A DNA stretch of 64,000 bases from NCBI RefSeq assembly GCF_002764115.1, contig NZ_CP017941.1, positions 248,001 through 312,000 of the forward strand, given 5' to 3'. Shown in pieces: positions 46,257 through 54,938 of this stretch. The notes under the pieces were generated by a model that saw nothing but the letters and a program-made list of their open reading frames with translations, did not search any database and had not been told where the DNA came from. The stretch comes from Phyllobacterium zundukense. GTDB lineage: Bacteria; Pseudomonadota; Alphaproteobacteria; Rhizobiales; Rhizobiaceae. A program made the translations under genes and the position numbers. The stretch's first letter is position 1. Each line of letters begins with the position of its first letter.

Positions 46257-46427
46257 GTGAAACACCGCTACGGCAAACCTTCCTCGAACATTATGGAGGA
46301 GCGCGGCTTGGCCTGTTCGAGCACCATTGCATTCATGAGGGTTGCGGGCGTGGGAACGTCTGGTTTCGAGAAGCGGTACGGCCAGGAATGGTATTACAGC
46401 GAGCATAAGCGAGATAGTGAGAACTGA
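46253..46427 (+). pseudogene. Possible frameshifted small Cys/His protein
   Basis: The frame begins with MSETPLRQTFLEHYG and reaches HCIHEGC, and another frame continues GFEKRYGQEWYYSEHKRDSEN, ending just before the next start. Together they resemble a small family of zinc-ribbon-like proteins with CxxxGC and WxxxEH. A one-base indel near 46345 would explain it. Tentative. Confidence 0.4.
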
Positions 46428-46589
46428 ATGAGCATATTCTTTGATTTCGTGACAGAAAAGCTACTCGGCGTGGCAAAACGTGGTTGGCTCGCAAAGATCG
46501 TGGCTTGGGCAGGCATCGGGCTACTGACAGCCATCTCGTTGCTGTACTCATATGACCGCTTGACGGAGTTTGTGGATTTTTACTTTTAA
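46428..46589 (+). CDS. Small single-helix membrane protein, 53 residues
   Basis: ATG 46428 follows the previous stop by one base. The product has one hydrophobic helix (IVAWAGIGLLTAISLLYSY) flanked by charged ends. Function is unknown. The tight spacing to the previous frame supports an operon. Confidence 0.5.
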   Translation: MSIFFDFVTEKLLGVAKRGWLAKIVAWAGIGLLTAISLLYSYDRLTEFVDFYF

Positions 46590-46747
46590 ATATACCGATG
46601 CGAAACGGCACCTCACTTCCCGGAGCTAAGGGAGATATCACCGATAAATGTGCGCGGATGGACACCGAATTCGGCTTGTACATTGCCATGCAATCATACT
46701 GGTGCGACGGGTATTTGCTGAGGCGCAATAGTCCGTGTCGGACCGTA

Positions 46748-46942
46748 CTAAATGCCTACAAATATTAAAAGTCCGCCAACAACAACAACAACAAACAAAG
46801 CCGCAACAAGGCAGGCGGTAGATACCCAGCCTTGCGTCAATTCCTTCCGCGAGACCACTTTGAGCGCATGGTCATGTGGATTGCGCATATTCTGCTCAAA
46901 CCTGTTCAGCGCAAAGTGACGCTTCGTTTCATTCTGGTGCAT
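46748..46942 (-). CDS. Small C-terminal-anchored membrane protein
   Basis: From ATG 46942 (AAGGG upstream) the product is 64 residues, a charged N-terminal half (MHQNETKRHFALNRFEQNMR) and a C-terminal membrane helix (ACLVAALFVVVVVGGLLIFV). A longer frame extends upstream but has no support. Family unknown. Confidence 0.5.
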   Translation of the reverse strand: MHQNETKRHFALNRFEQNMRNPHDHALKVVSRKELTQGWVSTACLVAALFVVVVVGGLLIFVGI

Positions 46943-47022
46943 CGTCGCCCTTTCGCGAACACTCTTATGGGCCCTACCATAAACACCATGTTCGATCGCA
47001 AATAATGCTCTGTCTCGCATGT

Positions 47023-47373
47023 TCAATGCCGGTTCATGCCGAGCGTTGTTATATCCAGGCCTATGATCCAGACTGTGGCCACGACCGATGTAGCCAAGGA
47101 GCACAGCCAGACCCTGCAAACAACTTTGCCAAATTTCGTTGCATGGTACGCGCGAATTTCCTGCGAGATAATGGGCAATTTGTGTGTTTTGAATCTGTTT
47201 AGCTTTACGAATAGATTCCGATCGAGGTCGTCCCTCCAGTAAACAACTTGACTCCAGAACTCAGGTCGGTTTGTAACACGCCGATACAAAACTACCATTA
47301 ATATTAACGAACTGGGTGCAAAGCACAGGTATGCCAGCATATAGAGTCTGTTGGCCAGAACGCCGGTGTCCAT
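47023..47373 (-). CDS. Small membrane protein, two helices
   Basis: This about 116-residue product has two hydrophobic segments (LYMLAYLCFAPSSLILMVVL and VVCRVWLCSLATSVVATVWI) with a charged loop between them (DDLDRNLFVKLNRFKTHKLP). Start chosen at ATG 47373. No family recognised. Confidence 0.55.
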   Translation of the reverse strand: MDTGVLANRLYMLAYLCFAPSSLILMVVLYRRVTNRPEFWSQVVYWRDDLDRNLFVKLNRFKTHKLPIISQEIRAYHATKFGKVVCRVWLCSLATSVVATVWIIGLDITTLGMNRH

Positions 47374-47514
47374 TTGCAAATATCTCCTGATAGCTAAGGC
47401 GGCGAATTCGCCGGTTTGCATTTACATCGTGCTAAATGCTGTTCTTGATCATCTGATGATCCCAGTTTCTCAACCGGCATTAACGACGTAGTTCGTGTTA
47501 AAGCGCGGATGCCG

Positions 47515-47856
47515 CTACCACATCCATCCTTTGCGCAACAGCTCAATAACAACTCCAATAAAAACGACGTCGATCGTGTCGCCGATTTGAAGATTATCGG
47601 TTGGATATCCAATGTGATGAGAGATCTCACAGTTAATAGCCTTGCCACTGCTTATGCGCTCAAACTTTATGCGGCCAATCGTAACGGCATACGGCTTGCT
47701 ACCACCTCGATACTCGGTCCATGCGTCCACAATCGTCGCCGTTGCGTGGGGACGACTATTGATGCGTGAAACATTAAGTCGATGGACCAAGTATGCACCC
47801 CCGAAGAATATCGCCCATGCAATGGGAAAGACGATCATCGCGTCTTTTAACTTCAT
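47515..47856 (-). CDS. DUF3592-like membrane protein
   Basis: This 113-residue product has an N-terminal membrane helix (MIVFPIAWAIFFGGAYLVH) and a small beta-rich domain (HATATIVDAWTEYRGG, NLQIGDTIDVVFIG) resembling DUF3592. Start placed at ATG 47856. Function unknown. Confidence 0.55.
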   Translation of the reverse strand: MKLKDAMIVFPIAWAIFFGGAYLVHRLNVSRINSRPHATATIVDAWTEYRGGSKPYAVTIGRIKFERISSGKAINCEISHHIGYPTDNLQIGDTIDVVFIGVVIELLRKGWMW

Positions 47857-48132
47857 GCATCCCAGCGATAACTCGCTACGCAACCGGTCTTTCAAGATGT
47901 TCCTGTGAGGTAAAAGGAACCAGTGAACACCAATCAATCCTGTGGACCTTGGCAAAGCAAGGGATAACAAAGCAACGATCCCCCTCCCAAACAATAGAAC
48001 CACAAAGCCGTTGATTGACTTCCATCGGCTTGTATGGGGATATTGAACCGTTCATGGCTATGCAGAATAGTCGCATAGTCCTTGTCTGCGACTCTGTTAG
48101 CGCGGGTCATTCAGCTTTTCGAGTTTCATTAC

Positions 48133-49137
48133 TTACGTAGAGGGAGGTGGCGATCTCAACCTCGCCGCTACATCACCAGGCATTGCTTGGGCGTGCAACA
48201 TGCCCGCTCCGGCCATTTGTTCCAACAATTTTTGCGCTACGTCATCGTTGTTGTCGGCGGCTTTTTTCATCCATTCGGCGGCCAGACTGTTGCTCTGCGT
48301 TATACCCCTCCCATGAAAATACATCAGGCCGAGGTTGCGTTGGCCCACCGCATCACCAGAGGCGGCTGCTTTTTTGAACCAGTTTAAAGCCAATGCATTA
48401 TCCTGCTTCACGCCCTGCCCCATGAGGTAAAGATAGCCGACTGTTGTTTGAGCAGACGCAACCTCTTGGATGGCTGCCTTGTTAAGCCACTCAAACGCTG
48501 CCTTATCGTCCTTGGGAATGCCTCTACCTTCCAGATAGAACATGCCGAGACTCGCCTGAGCTGGACCAAATCCCTGTTCGGCAGCTTTGCGATACCAGTA
48601 TATTGCGAGGTCCTGGTACTGGGCCACGCCCAAGCCGACCTCATACATATAAGCAAGGTTCCGTTGCCCCTCGGGGCTGCCCTGGATCGCGGCTTTGCGA
48701 TACAAGTCAGCCGCCAACTTATCATCTCTTGGTACGCCGGTGCCATTGCTGTACAGGACACCAAGATTGACCTGCGCTATAACATAGCCCTGTTCGGCAG
48801 CCTTTTGATAATAATCAGCGGCCAAAGTTTTGTCCTCTCGAACGCCCTCGCCTCTGTCATACATTATTCCAAGCAGTGTCTGGGCGGGTGCCATTCCTCC
48901 CTTGGCCAAGGGCTCCAGCAATCTAAGAGCCTCTGGGTAGTTTTTCGCCAACAACGCCTGATGACCCCTCGTGAGCGAGTTGAAAAACAGTAGGTAACCA
49001 ACCAGACATGCTGCAAGCACTCCGGCAATGACCCAACGGGTCCGTCTTGGCTTTCGATGTAATGAAGGATATTTGGACTTGTAATCTATTATTTCGTCTG
49101 CAGTCGATGCTTCACCCAATTTCGCCCCCCGGCTCAT
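48133..49137 (-). CDS. Sel1-repeat protein with N-terminal membrane anchor
   Basis: This 334-residue protein has one N-terminal membrane helix (WVIAGVLAACLVGYLLFF) and then about six Sel1-like TPR repeats (for example AQTLLGIMYDRGEGVREDK, LAADLYRKAAIQGSPEGQRN). Sel1 proteins serve as scaffolds for signalling, secretion or toxin-immunity partners. It is surrounded by small membrane-protein genes, which could be partners. The C-terminus is unrelated to the repeats. Confidence 0.88.
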   Translation of the reverse strand: MSRGAKLGEASTADEIIDYKSKYPSLHRKPRRTRWVIAGVLAACLVGYLLFFNSLTRGHQALLAKNYPEALRLLEPLAKGGMAPAQTLLGIMYDRGEGVREDKTLAADYYQKAAEQGYVIAQVNLGVLYSNGTGVPRDDKLAADLYRKAAIQGSPEGQRNLAYMYEVGLGVAQYQDLAIYWYRKAAEQGFGPAQASLGMFYLEGRGIPKDDKAAFEWLNKAAIQEVASAQTTVGYLYLMGQGVKQDNALALNWFKKAAASGDAVGQRNLGLMYFHGRGITQSNSLAAEWMKKAADNNDDVAQKLLEQMAGAGMLHAQAMPGDVAARLRSPPPST

Positions 49138-49267
49138 GCCTATATATTCATATTAAAGCTAGTTGATTGCGTTCACGATTTGCCCAGCTCTGATCTCCAT
49201 TAGCCAAAAAGCGATCCCAGAAAGCCTCTCCGAAAGTTGTCATGACACCTCCCAACAAAGGTAGATT

Positions 49268-49492
49268 CTAATTAAAGCTATACATCATTGCATAGATTAT
49301 TATAAAGGTCGGGAACAAAATATTGAATATTGCAAAGCAAATTCCCGCCCAATAGCGCTTCGGCTGCGTTTTTCTGCTCCAAAGGTTATTTCGAGCAACC
49401 CAAATTCCACTCTTCCATGCCTTCAACAAGGCAGGAACGAACATATATAGTGCGAAAACGAAGTATGCGACCAGAAGTAGCACTGTGAACAT
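49268..49492 (-). CDS. Small two-helix membrane protein
   Basis: This 74-residue product from ATG 49492 has two hydrophobic helices (FTVLLLVAYFVFALYMFVPA and CFAIFNILFPTFIIIYAMMY). It is downstream of nothing obvious on its strand and upstream of the Sel1 gene. Family unknown. Confidence 0.5.
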   Translation of the reverse strand: MFTVLLLVAYFVFALYMFVPALLKAWKSGIWVARNNLWSRKTQPKRYWAGICFAIFNILFPTFIIIYAMMYSFN

Positions 49493-49569
49493 TGATTCCA
49501 CTTTAGAATTGCTTGAGGTTAGTATAGGTAGCACTGGTTGACCGAATTACTACACGATGTACAGCAGGT

Positions 49570-49824
49570 ATGTTCTGGATAGAAAATAACCTTTCCCATG
49601 CTCAAGTGAACTTGGGCACGAGGAATATTTCGCGCTTCGGTCAGCATGCCCGTTCGCAGAGCATTAAGAGGATTTGGATGTTTGCAACTGAGGATTGCAT
49701 ATGGGTTGATTTCGTGTTGAACGATGTAACAAGAAATCAGCACTGGCAAGATGATATTGAAGTCCTGTACATGATTTTAGCTCGAAGTTACCTTACAGCG
49801 TCGCGGCAGCACAAACCTGTATGA
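49570..49824 (+). CDS. Doubtful small open frame before the next membrane protein
   Basis: 84 codons whose stop overlaps the start at 49821 (ATGA). The product has no recognised features and base composition is not persuasive; listed because of the overlap. Confidence 0.2.
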   Translation: MFWIENNLSHAQVNLGTRNISRFGQHARSQSIKRIWMFATEDCIWVDFVLNDVTRNQHWQDDIEVLYMILARSYLTASRQHKPV

Positions 49825-50069
49825 TGGACAAGTTTCGGACTTTGGCTGCAATGGTCGGCATGACCCTGATCGGCCCGATACTCATGGGCTTTTCTGTTGT
49901 GTGTTTGATCCGTGGAGAACTTCCCATCAGACATTCCGCATTCACGGCTGCTGATCATCCAATTCTCTTTTATTCGATCATTTTTGTGCTTCTCTACAGT
50001 GCCTTTAAGTGCGCCCAGATTAGCGTGATGTTTGCGATTGGGTACCTTCGCGGACGATCGAGACGCTAG
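49821..50069 (+). CDS. Small two-helix membrane protein
   Basis: This 82-residue product has two hydrophobic stretches (MVGMTLIGPILMGFSVVCLI and FYSIIFVLLYSAFKCAQISV). The start follows the upstream frame by overlap. Function unknown. Confidence 0.5.
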   Translation: MMDKFRTLAAMVGMTLIGPILMGFSVVCLIRGELPIRHSAFTAADHPILFYSIIFVLLYSAFKCAQISVMFAIGYLRGRSRR

Positions 50070-50201
50070 TTCTTATATGACCGCAACCTTTTGTAGATCC
50101 TGAGAGCACAGCGGTTTTGCGCGTTACGATAACGCATATTGTGAGTAGGTCCTACCCAGGGCCCGACTGTATCTGGTCTGTCAAACTCAACCCTGGCAAA
50201 T

Positions 50202-50258
50202 AACCGTTCCTTTGAAAATGCCGATAATAGGCTTTTTGCCTCGTTTTTGATTGTATCC
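50202..50258. repeat. Short repeat, copy B (other copy 19086-19143)
   Basis: It shares GTTCCTTTGAAAATGCCGAT with 19086-19143 and then a looser match. Located in the gene-free gap (50070-50332) upstream of nothing; the rest of the gap shows no gene. Confidence 0.5.
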
Positions 50259-50332
50259 TGATCGTCAACAATGATACTTCCACGGTCATGCTAGGCAAGA
50301 AATCACGAGGCTAGATACCTCCTACGCAAGGG

Positions 50333-52222
50333 TCACTTCCGTGGATACGATCGCACAAATTCCCGTTCCCATTCAGACAACTTGCGTAGGGCCATCTGAT
50401 AGGTGCGCTCGTTTTTGACGAAAAGGAGCGGGGGCGCTCTGCTCAAATCATCGTCACGGCCGTTCAGGAAGGTTTGGGCTTCAGCGTCGCCAAGACGACG
50501 AACCGCGTCCGTAGTCAACTTGTCTTGGAAGTGTCTCCGTTCGGCAGCAACTTCTTGTTCGGCTTCTCTTTGGCGCTGAACTTGGTGAAGCAGTTCCTTT
50601 GCTCTTCGCAGCCGATGAATTCCATCCTCTGCAGCGTCAATCGGTGAGAGGCCATCCAATCCATTGTGTGGTGTATTCAGCCAGGCGCCGGGGCCGCTCA
50701 GCACCTTCTCTGCGTCAGCAGCGATTTCATCTCGCCGCTGCTGCTTTGCCTTCTCCGCACGCTGCAAAGCCTCGGCATTCTGGCGCGCCTGCTCGTTGGC
50801 GATTTTCGCAAGCTGCCGCTCGCATGCCCTTACAATGGGAAGGCCAAGAAAATCGATCACGTCCGTGAGCGTACTATTGAACAGCCCTTCGATTGCTCGC
50901 AATTCGGCGGCAATGTCGTACTCGTTGTGCGGCGTTTCCAAGAGTACGCCATAAGCTATGCCGGACTTCGGTTCGACCATCGCCAGCCACGTGTCCACGC
51001 TGAAATCTCCGCGTTCTTTATCAGGAACGTGGTGCAGAATGGCTTCGACTGAATTCCTAATGCCCTTGATCCGTGCGACCCTTGCTTCCTCGGCCATGCT
51101 CCAGTCGAACCACCGTGAAGACAATGCCGGTGACAACGTGTAGCCGTGAGTCATCCGCATCACCACATCCGAGGCCATAAGGTGCTGAAGGTAGGCTTCC
51201 ACAGCTCGCCAGGGGGCTGCGAAGCGGCTATCGACTTGCTTTATGGCAGCCTCAAGCTCACCTGTCACACGTCGGAATGCAGGTCGGACCAGATTCAGCT
51301 TCTCTAGGTGGTTCGCTGCAGGCACAGCGGTGACGAGGTGACTGCGAAGTTTCTTCCTATGCAACAGCTCAGCCAGAACGATCGCCTGCCAATAAGTCGG
51401 CCCTTTAGTATAACAGCCATAGCCATCGACTTTAATGCCAACATGGGCGATTAGCCCCATAGCGCGGAAAGCTGCGGCTTCTGGAATATCTTCGCCCTGC
51501 TCAGCCAACGATTGGACAGCTTCTGCGTAAGCGATCGCAATCTTCCGCGCTTCTGCTTTTAGCTTGGTCTCTGCGGAAATGCGTTTCTTCTGGGCTGCCT
51601 CCTTTAGTTCGGAAACTGCGTCATCAATGCCTTGGTTGAATAGCCATTTCCGCGGAGCGGCGCGCAAGACCGCTTCTGCAATCGCCTCAGAAGGAGCGTC
51701 TCTCGCAATTCCCGACAAGTCAATTTCGATCGCAGCGATACCGTGCGAGCGAATGCGTAGGATCTTATCGTCATCGCAGAAATGAGTCACCGCGATTTCG
51801 ACCAAGAGTTCCCGCTCTCCCACAGTGACGTAGAGGTCAGGAACGATTTGCGTAAATTCCGTGAATTCAACGCGCGCCGAATCCAATGTAATATTGGTTG
51901 CGCCGGGCAGTACGCTTTCAACGTTCTCGTGCACCGCGATCCGTTTCGGGACCATCAGCGTCAGGCGTTCCTCTACAATCTGCTTGGCCAACTTGTGCAA
52001 AGCTGTTTCGGGAGCACCACCGCATGCAGGACCGTAATGGGCGAAATGTGGTACAACCTTTTTGGCCTTCGTTCTAGCAACCAGTTTACGCCCGCAGCCA
52101 GGACAACTGCAGTTGCATTTCAGGCCACGCTCAACCGTCGAGATGTGGACCAATTTGCCCCCGACTGTCTCGCCATAGACAAGCTCGGCGCGATCGGAGC
52201 CGTAGGAGGTGTGGTGATCCAT
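50333..52222 (-). CDS. CoiA-like zinc-ribbon/nuclease protein with DUF2384-like segment
   Basis: This 629-residue protein (start ATG 52222; an upstream start at 52297 is possible) begins with a zinc-ribbon-like cluster CNCSCPGCGRKL and PHFAH, then a stretch resembling the CoiA/PD-(D/E)XK nuclease fold: VPDLYVTVGERELLVEIAV with the Asp and Glu at about residues 129 and 142. The middle is helical. Near residues 510-540 the block WLNTPHNGLDGLSPIDAAED resembles the C-terminal motif of DUF2384 (MbcA/ParS/Xre) antitoxins. The C-terminus is coiled and charged. It suggests a nucleic acid-acting accessory or defence function; the exact role is unknown. Confidence 0.75.
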   Translation of the reverse strand: MDHHTSYGSDRAELVYGETVGGKLVHISTVERGLKCNCSCPGCGRKLVARTKAKKVVPHFAHYGPACGGAPETALHKLAKQIVEERLTLMVPKRIAVHENVESVLPGATNITLDSARVEFTEFTQIVPDLYVTVGERELLVEIAVTHFCDDDKILRIRSHGIAAIEIDLSGIARDAPSEAIAEAVLRAAPRKWLFNQGIDDAVSELKEAAQKKRISAETKLKAEARKIAIAYAEAVQSLAEQGEDIPEAAAFRAMGLIAHVGIKVDGYGCYTKGPTYWQAIVLAELLHRKKLRSHLVTAVPAANHLEKLNLVRPAFRRVTGELEAAIKQVDSRFAAPWRAVEAYLQHLMASDVVMRMTHGYTLSPALSSRWFDWSMAEEARVARIKGIRNSVEAILHHVPDKERGDFSVDTWLAMVEPKSGIAYGVLLETPHNEYDIAAELRAIEGLFNSTLTDVIDFLGLPIVRACERQLAKIANEQARQNAEALQRAEKAKQQRRDEIAADAEKVLSGPGAWLNTPHNGLDGLSPIDAAEDGIHRLRRAKELLHQVQRQREAEQEVAAERRHFQDKLTTDAVRRLGDAEAQTFLNGRDDDLSRAPPLLFVKNERTYQMALRKLSEWEREFVRSYPRK

Positions 52223-52423
52223 TTGGTTCTCGCTCAATCGCAAGGGCTGAGCTCTTGCACCCGCCGGAGCAACATGACAGGCTCCTGATGGAACCATAGC
52301 TCGATTTTGCTGTCACCGATAATCGCTTTCGTAACTATGCCCAAAAAGAATACTAAGGCCTCGTTGCACAATTAGATGGAGGTGTCAGATGGAGACTTTG
52401 GAAATTACCACGCGAAGCGATTG

Positions 52424-52723
52424 TCGCGCTGCAGTTAATCATACGAATGCCGAGTTAGTGATTTCAATGAGTTAGCTTTGCACTTAATTTGAGAGCGTGC
52501 AGTTTATTTGAGAATTCTGTGCTGAACCTTGCAGTTAATTTGAGAAGCGATACCGACACGATTAACCGTTGTCCGTTGCTGAAAGATGCAGGCTCTCAGG
52601 CGTTGCATCTTCGAAAAATCCTATTAATTTCAGTCAGATAACCTGACAAAACGGGTGGCGAATGAACTCCCCGTATTGCAGCTTATTTAAGAATCTTACC
52701 GGCTTCGTTCTCAAATTAAGTGC
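52424..52723. repeat. Cluster of short iterons upstream of the recombinase fragment
   Basis: Variants of GCAGTTAATTTGAGAA occur at 52430-52438 (partial), 52480-52493, 52499-52512, 52531-52546 and 52678-52692, and inverted at 52708-52723 (TTCTCAAATTAAGTGC). The copies differ by one to three bases. Spacing is irregular. They lie just upstream of the recombinase gene fragment in a gap without other genes (52298-52760), and look like recombinase arm or core sites, or ends of a mobile element. Confidence 0.6.
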
Positions 52724-52760
52724 AGCAGTTAAGCGTGAACCGCCGCATTCTTATGATTAA

Positions 52761-53030
52761 GTGCAATGCGACATCGATCATTCCCATCATCTCAGCACTC
52801 GCCAGTATGCCCGATTGGTCGATGAGTGGGTAACTGCAATTGGGCTAAAACGCGAAGACTACGGGACACACTCGCTTCGACGCACGAAGGCCGCGATGAT
52901 CTACAGAGCGACGGGCAATCTTCGTGCAATCCAGATGCTGCTTGGACATACCAAAATCGAGAACACGGTCAGGTATCTTGGTGTGGACATTGAGGATGCG
53001 CTGGAACTAGCGGAGCATACAGAGATTTGA
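52761..53030 (+). pseudogene. Tyrosine recombinase, C-terminal half
   Basis: An 89-residue frame (GTG 52761) encodes the C-terminal catalytic half: DHSHHLSTRQYARLVDEWV, THSLRRTKAAMIYRATGNLR, LLGHTKIENTVRYLGVDIED. The HxxR, H and Y residues are present but the first catalytic arginine is not. Homology to the copy at 59917-60548 starts at 52774, so the truncation is sharp. The reading frame in this half is intact, unlike the other copy. Confidence 0.85.
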
Positions 53031-53117
53031 CAGAGTGCGGCCCCGCACCCAGCGGGGCCGTGCCTCTTGGGGAAAATGTTTCTGGTTCTAGCAGTTCGAG
53101 TGGGCGGCTATGCGCCC
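52774..53117 (+). repeat. 344-bp direct repeat, copy 1 (other copy 60293-60635)
   Basis: This covers the recombinase 3' half, its stop codon and the downstream hairpin, and differs from the other copy by only one deleted base and two substitutions. The two copies are 7.5 kb apart in the same orientation. Confidence 0.95.
53038..53060 (+). terminator. Hairpin after the recombinase
   Basis: CGGCCCCGC and GCGGGGCCG form a perfect 9-bp stem with an ACCCA loop, 7 bases after the stop codon. It recurs in the second copy. Confidence 0.75.
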
Positions 53118-53343
53118 AATTGCGACCGTCAGGTAGATCGAACTCTGATCCCCGAAGCGGCCGCTCGGCAGCGCTGGCAATACCAGCCTTGAACCGTTGC
53201 CAAGACAACGAACGGTCATGCGACTTTCTCCTCATGGTCGCGCAGACGTTCCAAATTCACCATCTGCGAGGTATCATTCGGAGGCGCATTGGGCGCGATG
53301 CTTAGACTCGCAAACGCCTAAGCGAGAACACAGGAGTCGGCCG

Positions 53344-54030
53344 ATGACGAGCACACGAATTTCGCAGGTGGTCGCGACCTCTCGCCCGAGAACCACTGGT
53401 GTGCGGCAATTCCTTGATCTTGAGCAGCAGCGCGACTGGATAGAGGGCAAGGTCGACTTGCCGGACGCGGGCGACCGCTTGGAGTCCCTGGAACAGCGCT
53501 TCAAATATGTCGCTCGATTTGAGAAGCTTCTTAGTCGCCCGCAAGCAGGGGAAGTACTGGAGATTCTCGGGCTATACGGTCCAAACTGCATTCCGATCCT
53601 GCGCAAGACCGAGCGCTACTACTGGTCGGTTTCCTGTCTGCCTTCGACCTCAGACAAGCCGCTCGTCCGCGTCAATGCGAGCTGGATGGAGCTTTTCACG
53701 CTCTATGCCCAAGGCGAAGATATCCGCGCCAGATTCATCATGCATCTTTCGGATTTCACTACGGATCGTTCAGCCACGCCGAGCCGAGTGGACGAACCCT
53801 TTCTCGAGCAAAGCGTCGCGCTGCCAGACCACGTCAGTTATTTCTTCCCGCGTGGTGCGGACATTTTCGGCATCAATGTGCGCGGCTCTGTCTCGATCCG
53901 CAAATTCCTCACGAGCCGCCGCGTGTTGCGCGCCATTCGGACGTTCAACCTGACGCACATGAACCGGGGGCGGAACGCCTATCAGGCGAGCCATTGCTAC
54001 AGCGTGGCGGATTACATGCAGGCAGATTGA
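53344..54030 (+). CDS. Protein of unknown function
   Basis: This 228-residue product starts at MTSTRISQVVATSRPRTTGV; the frame is open upstream, but the upstream part lies in a non-coding-looking stretch. It has no signal peptide or membrane helix. The C-terminal half (SYFFPRGADIFGINVRGSVS, RRVLRAIRTFNLTHMNRGRN) looks conserved, but I know no family for it. It is the first gene inside the repeat-bracketed segment. Confidence 0.65.
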   Translation: MTSTRISQVVATSRPRTTGVRQFLDLEQQRDWIEGKVDLPDAGDRLESLEQRFKYVARFEKLLSRPQAGEVLEILGLYGPNCIPILRKTERYYWSVSCLPSTSDKPLVRVNASWMELFTLYAQGEDIRARFIMHLSDFTTDRSATPSRVDEPFLEQSVALPDHVSYFFPRGADIFGINVRGSVSIRKFLTSRRVLRAIRTFNLTHMNRGRNAYQASHCYSVADYMQAD

Positions 54031-54398
54031 GGGGTTCTTTAATGCGCGCCATTCTGGCGAACTCGCAGGCGCCGTCGCGGCCCCATTTCGCGAGGTCGAA
54101 AAGACAACGGAGGCGCACTTGCACTTGACTGTCGAGGCCTAACGACGGCGCCAACCTCGGCCGGTTTGCGCCCCCTTGCGGACATTCATCAATGTCCGCT
54201 TCGCGCCCCAAATCGGTCATTTATGGGGGCTCCGTCCGTCCCTATAAGCGGACATCGCTGCTCTTAGTGCGCCACCTTCTGTTATAAGTTTTAATGCTCA
54301 TCAACCTGCGTCGTGGTCATCGCGCGGCCTCGACTTGGAGGAAGCTCAGTTTCGAATCTTCGCTATTTGGTACATTCCTTCTCGCCCAGACAATGCGT
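54031..54398. other. Gene-free stretch with an inverted repeat (54191-54255)
   Basis: AATGTCCGCTT and AAGCGGACAT (54191-54201, 54246-54255) are inverted around 44 bases. The same arms occur near 59804-59840. Such sequences recur in rhizobial intergenic DNA. No gene seen. Confidence 0.5.
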
Positions 54399-54938
54399 TC
54401 AGACGATCCGTTCGATGGTCAGGGGAAACGTCCCGCGCACAAGCAACGGCTCGAAATCGTCGAAGCGGCCGAGCCGGATCAGCCCACCGGAATAGCTGTA
54501 GCCGGCGTAGAACATCGCGAGATTGCCCCACGGCGAGAAGTAGCAGAGGTCGCCTGGCGCCTCGTTGCCGAATGGACCACTCGCGTCCTCCGTCAGCTTA
54601 CGGGGGAGATAAGCGATCTTCTCGTTGCCGGCATAATTTTCGATGGTCAGTTCTAGGGGTAGCATGGATGTGAAATCGCGCGCCGACGGGTTGTCGTAAA
54701 GCGTTGCCGTCAGGCTCTGACCGTTGAACATCATTCGAATTTTCATGTCGGTTGGCTCCTGACTTGCCGGATCGTTTTTTTGTTGGGCGAACGCCAGCCA
54801 GGGCATGGTGGCGGTGACCAGTATCGCTCCAAGGATAGAGCGGCGGAGCGGAGAAAAACCGGGCGCACCGGGCGCAGACAAGGTTTCGCTTACTGACATT
54901 GTGGCTGCATCGCCAAACTGGCTTTGTCTTTTGCTCAT
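54399..54938 (-). CDS. Cyclophilin-like fold protein, exported
   Basis: This 179-residue product has an N-terminal signal-like stretch (SPLRRSILGAILVTATMPWL) and a cyclophilin-like domain (KIRMMFNGQSLTATLYDNPS, DLCYFSPWGNLAMFYAGYSY, LIRLGRFDD). Its start overlaps the stop of the MFS gene by four bases, so the two are coupled. Related proteins are of unknown function; a partner of the hydrolase is possible. Confidence 0.85.
   Translation of the reverse strand: MSKRQSQFGDAATMSVSETLSAPGAPGFSPLRRSILGAILVTATMPWLAFAQQKNDPASQEPTDMKIRMMFNGQSLTATLYDNPSARDFTSMLPLELTIENYAGNEKIAYLPRKLTEDASGPFGNEAPGDLCYFSPWGNLAMFYAGYSYSGGLIRLGRFDDFEPLLVRGTFPLTIERIV

Noticed and set aside
52424..52723. CRISPR array
   Set aside because: The repeated words are too short, unequal and irregularly spaced, one is inverted, and no cas genes are near.
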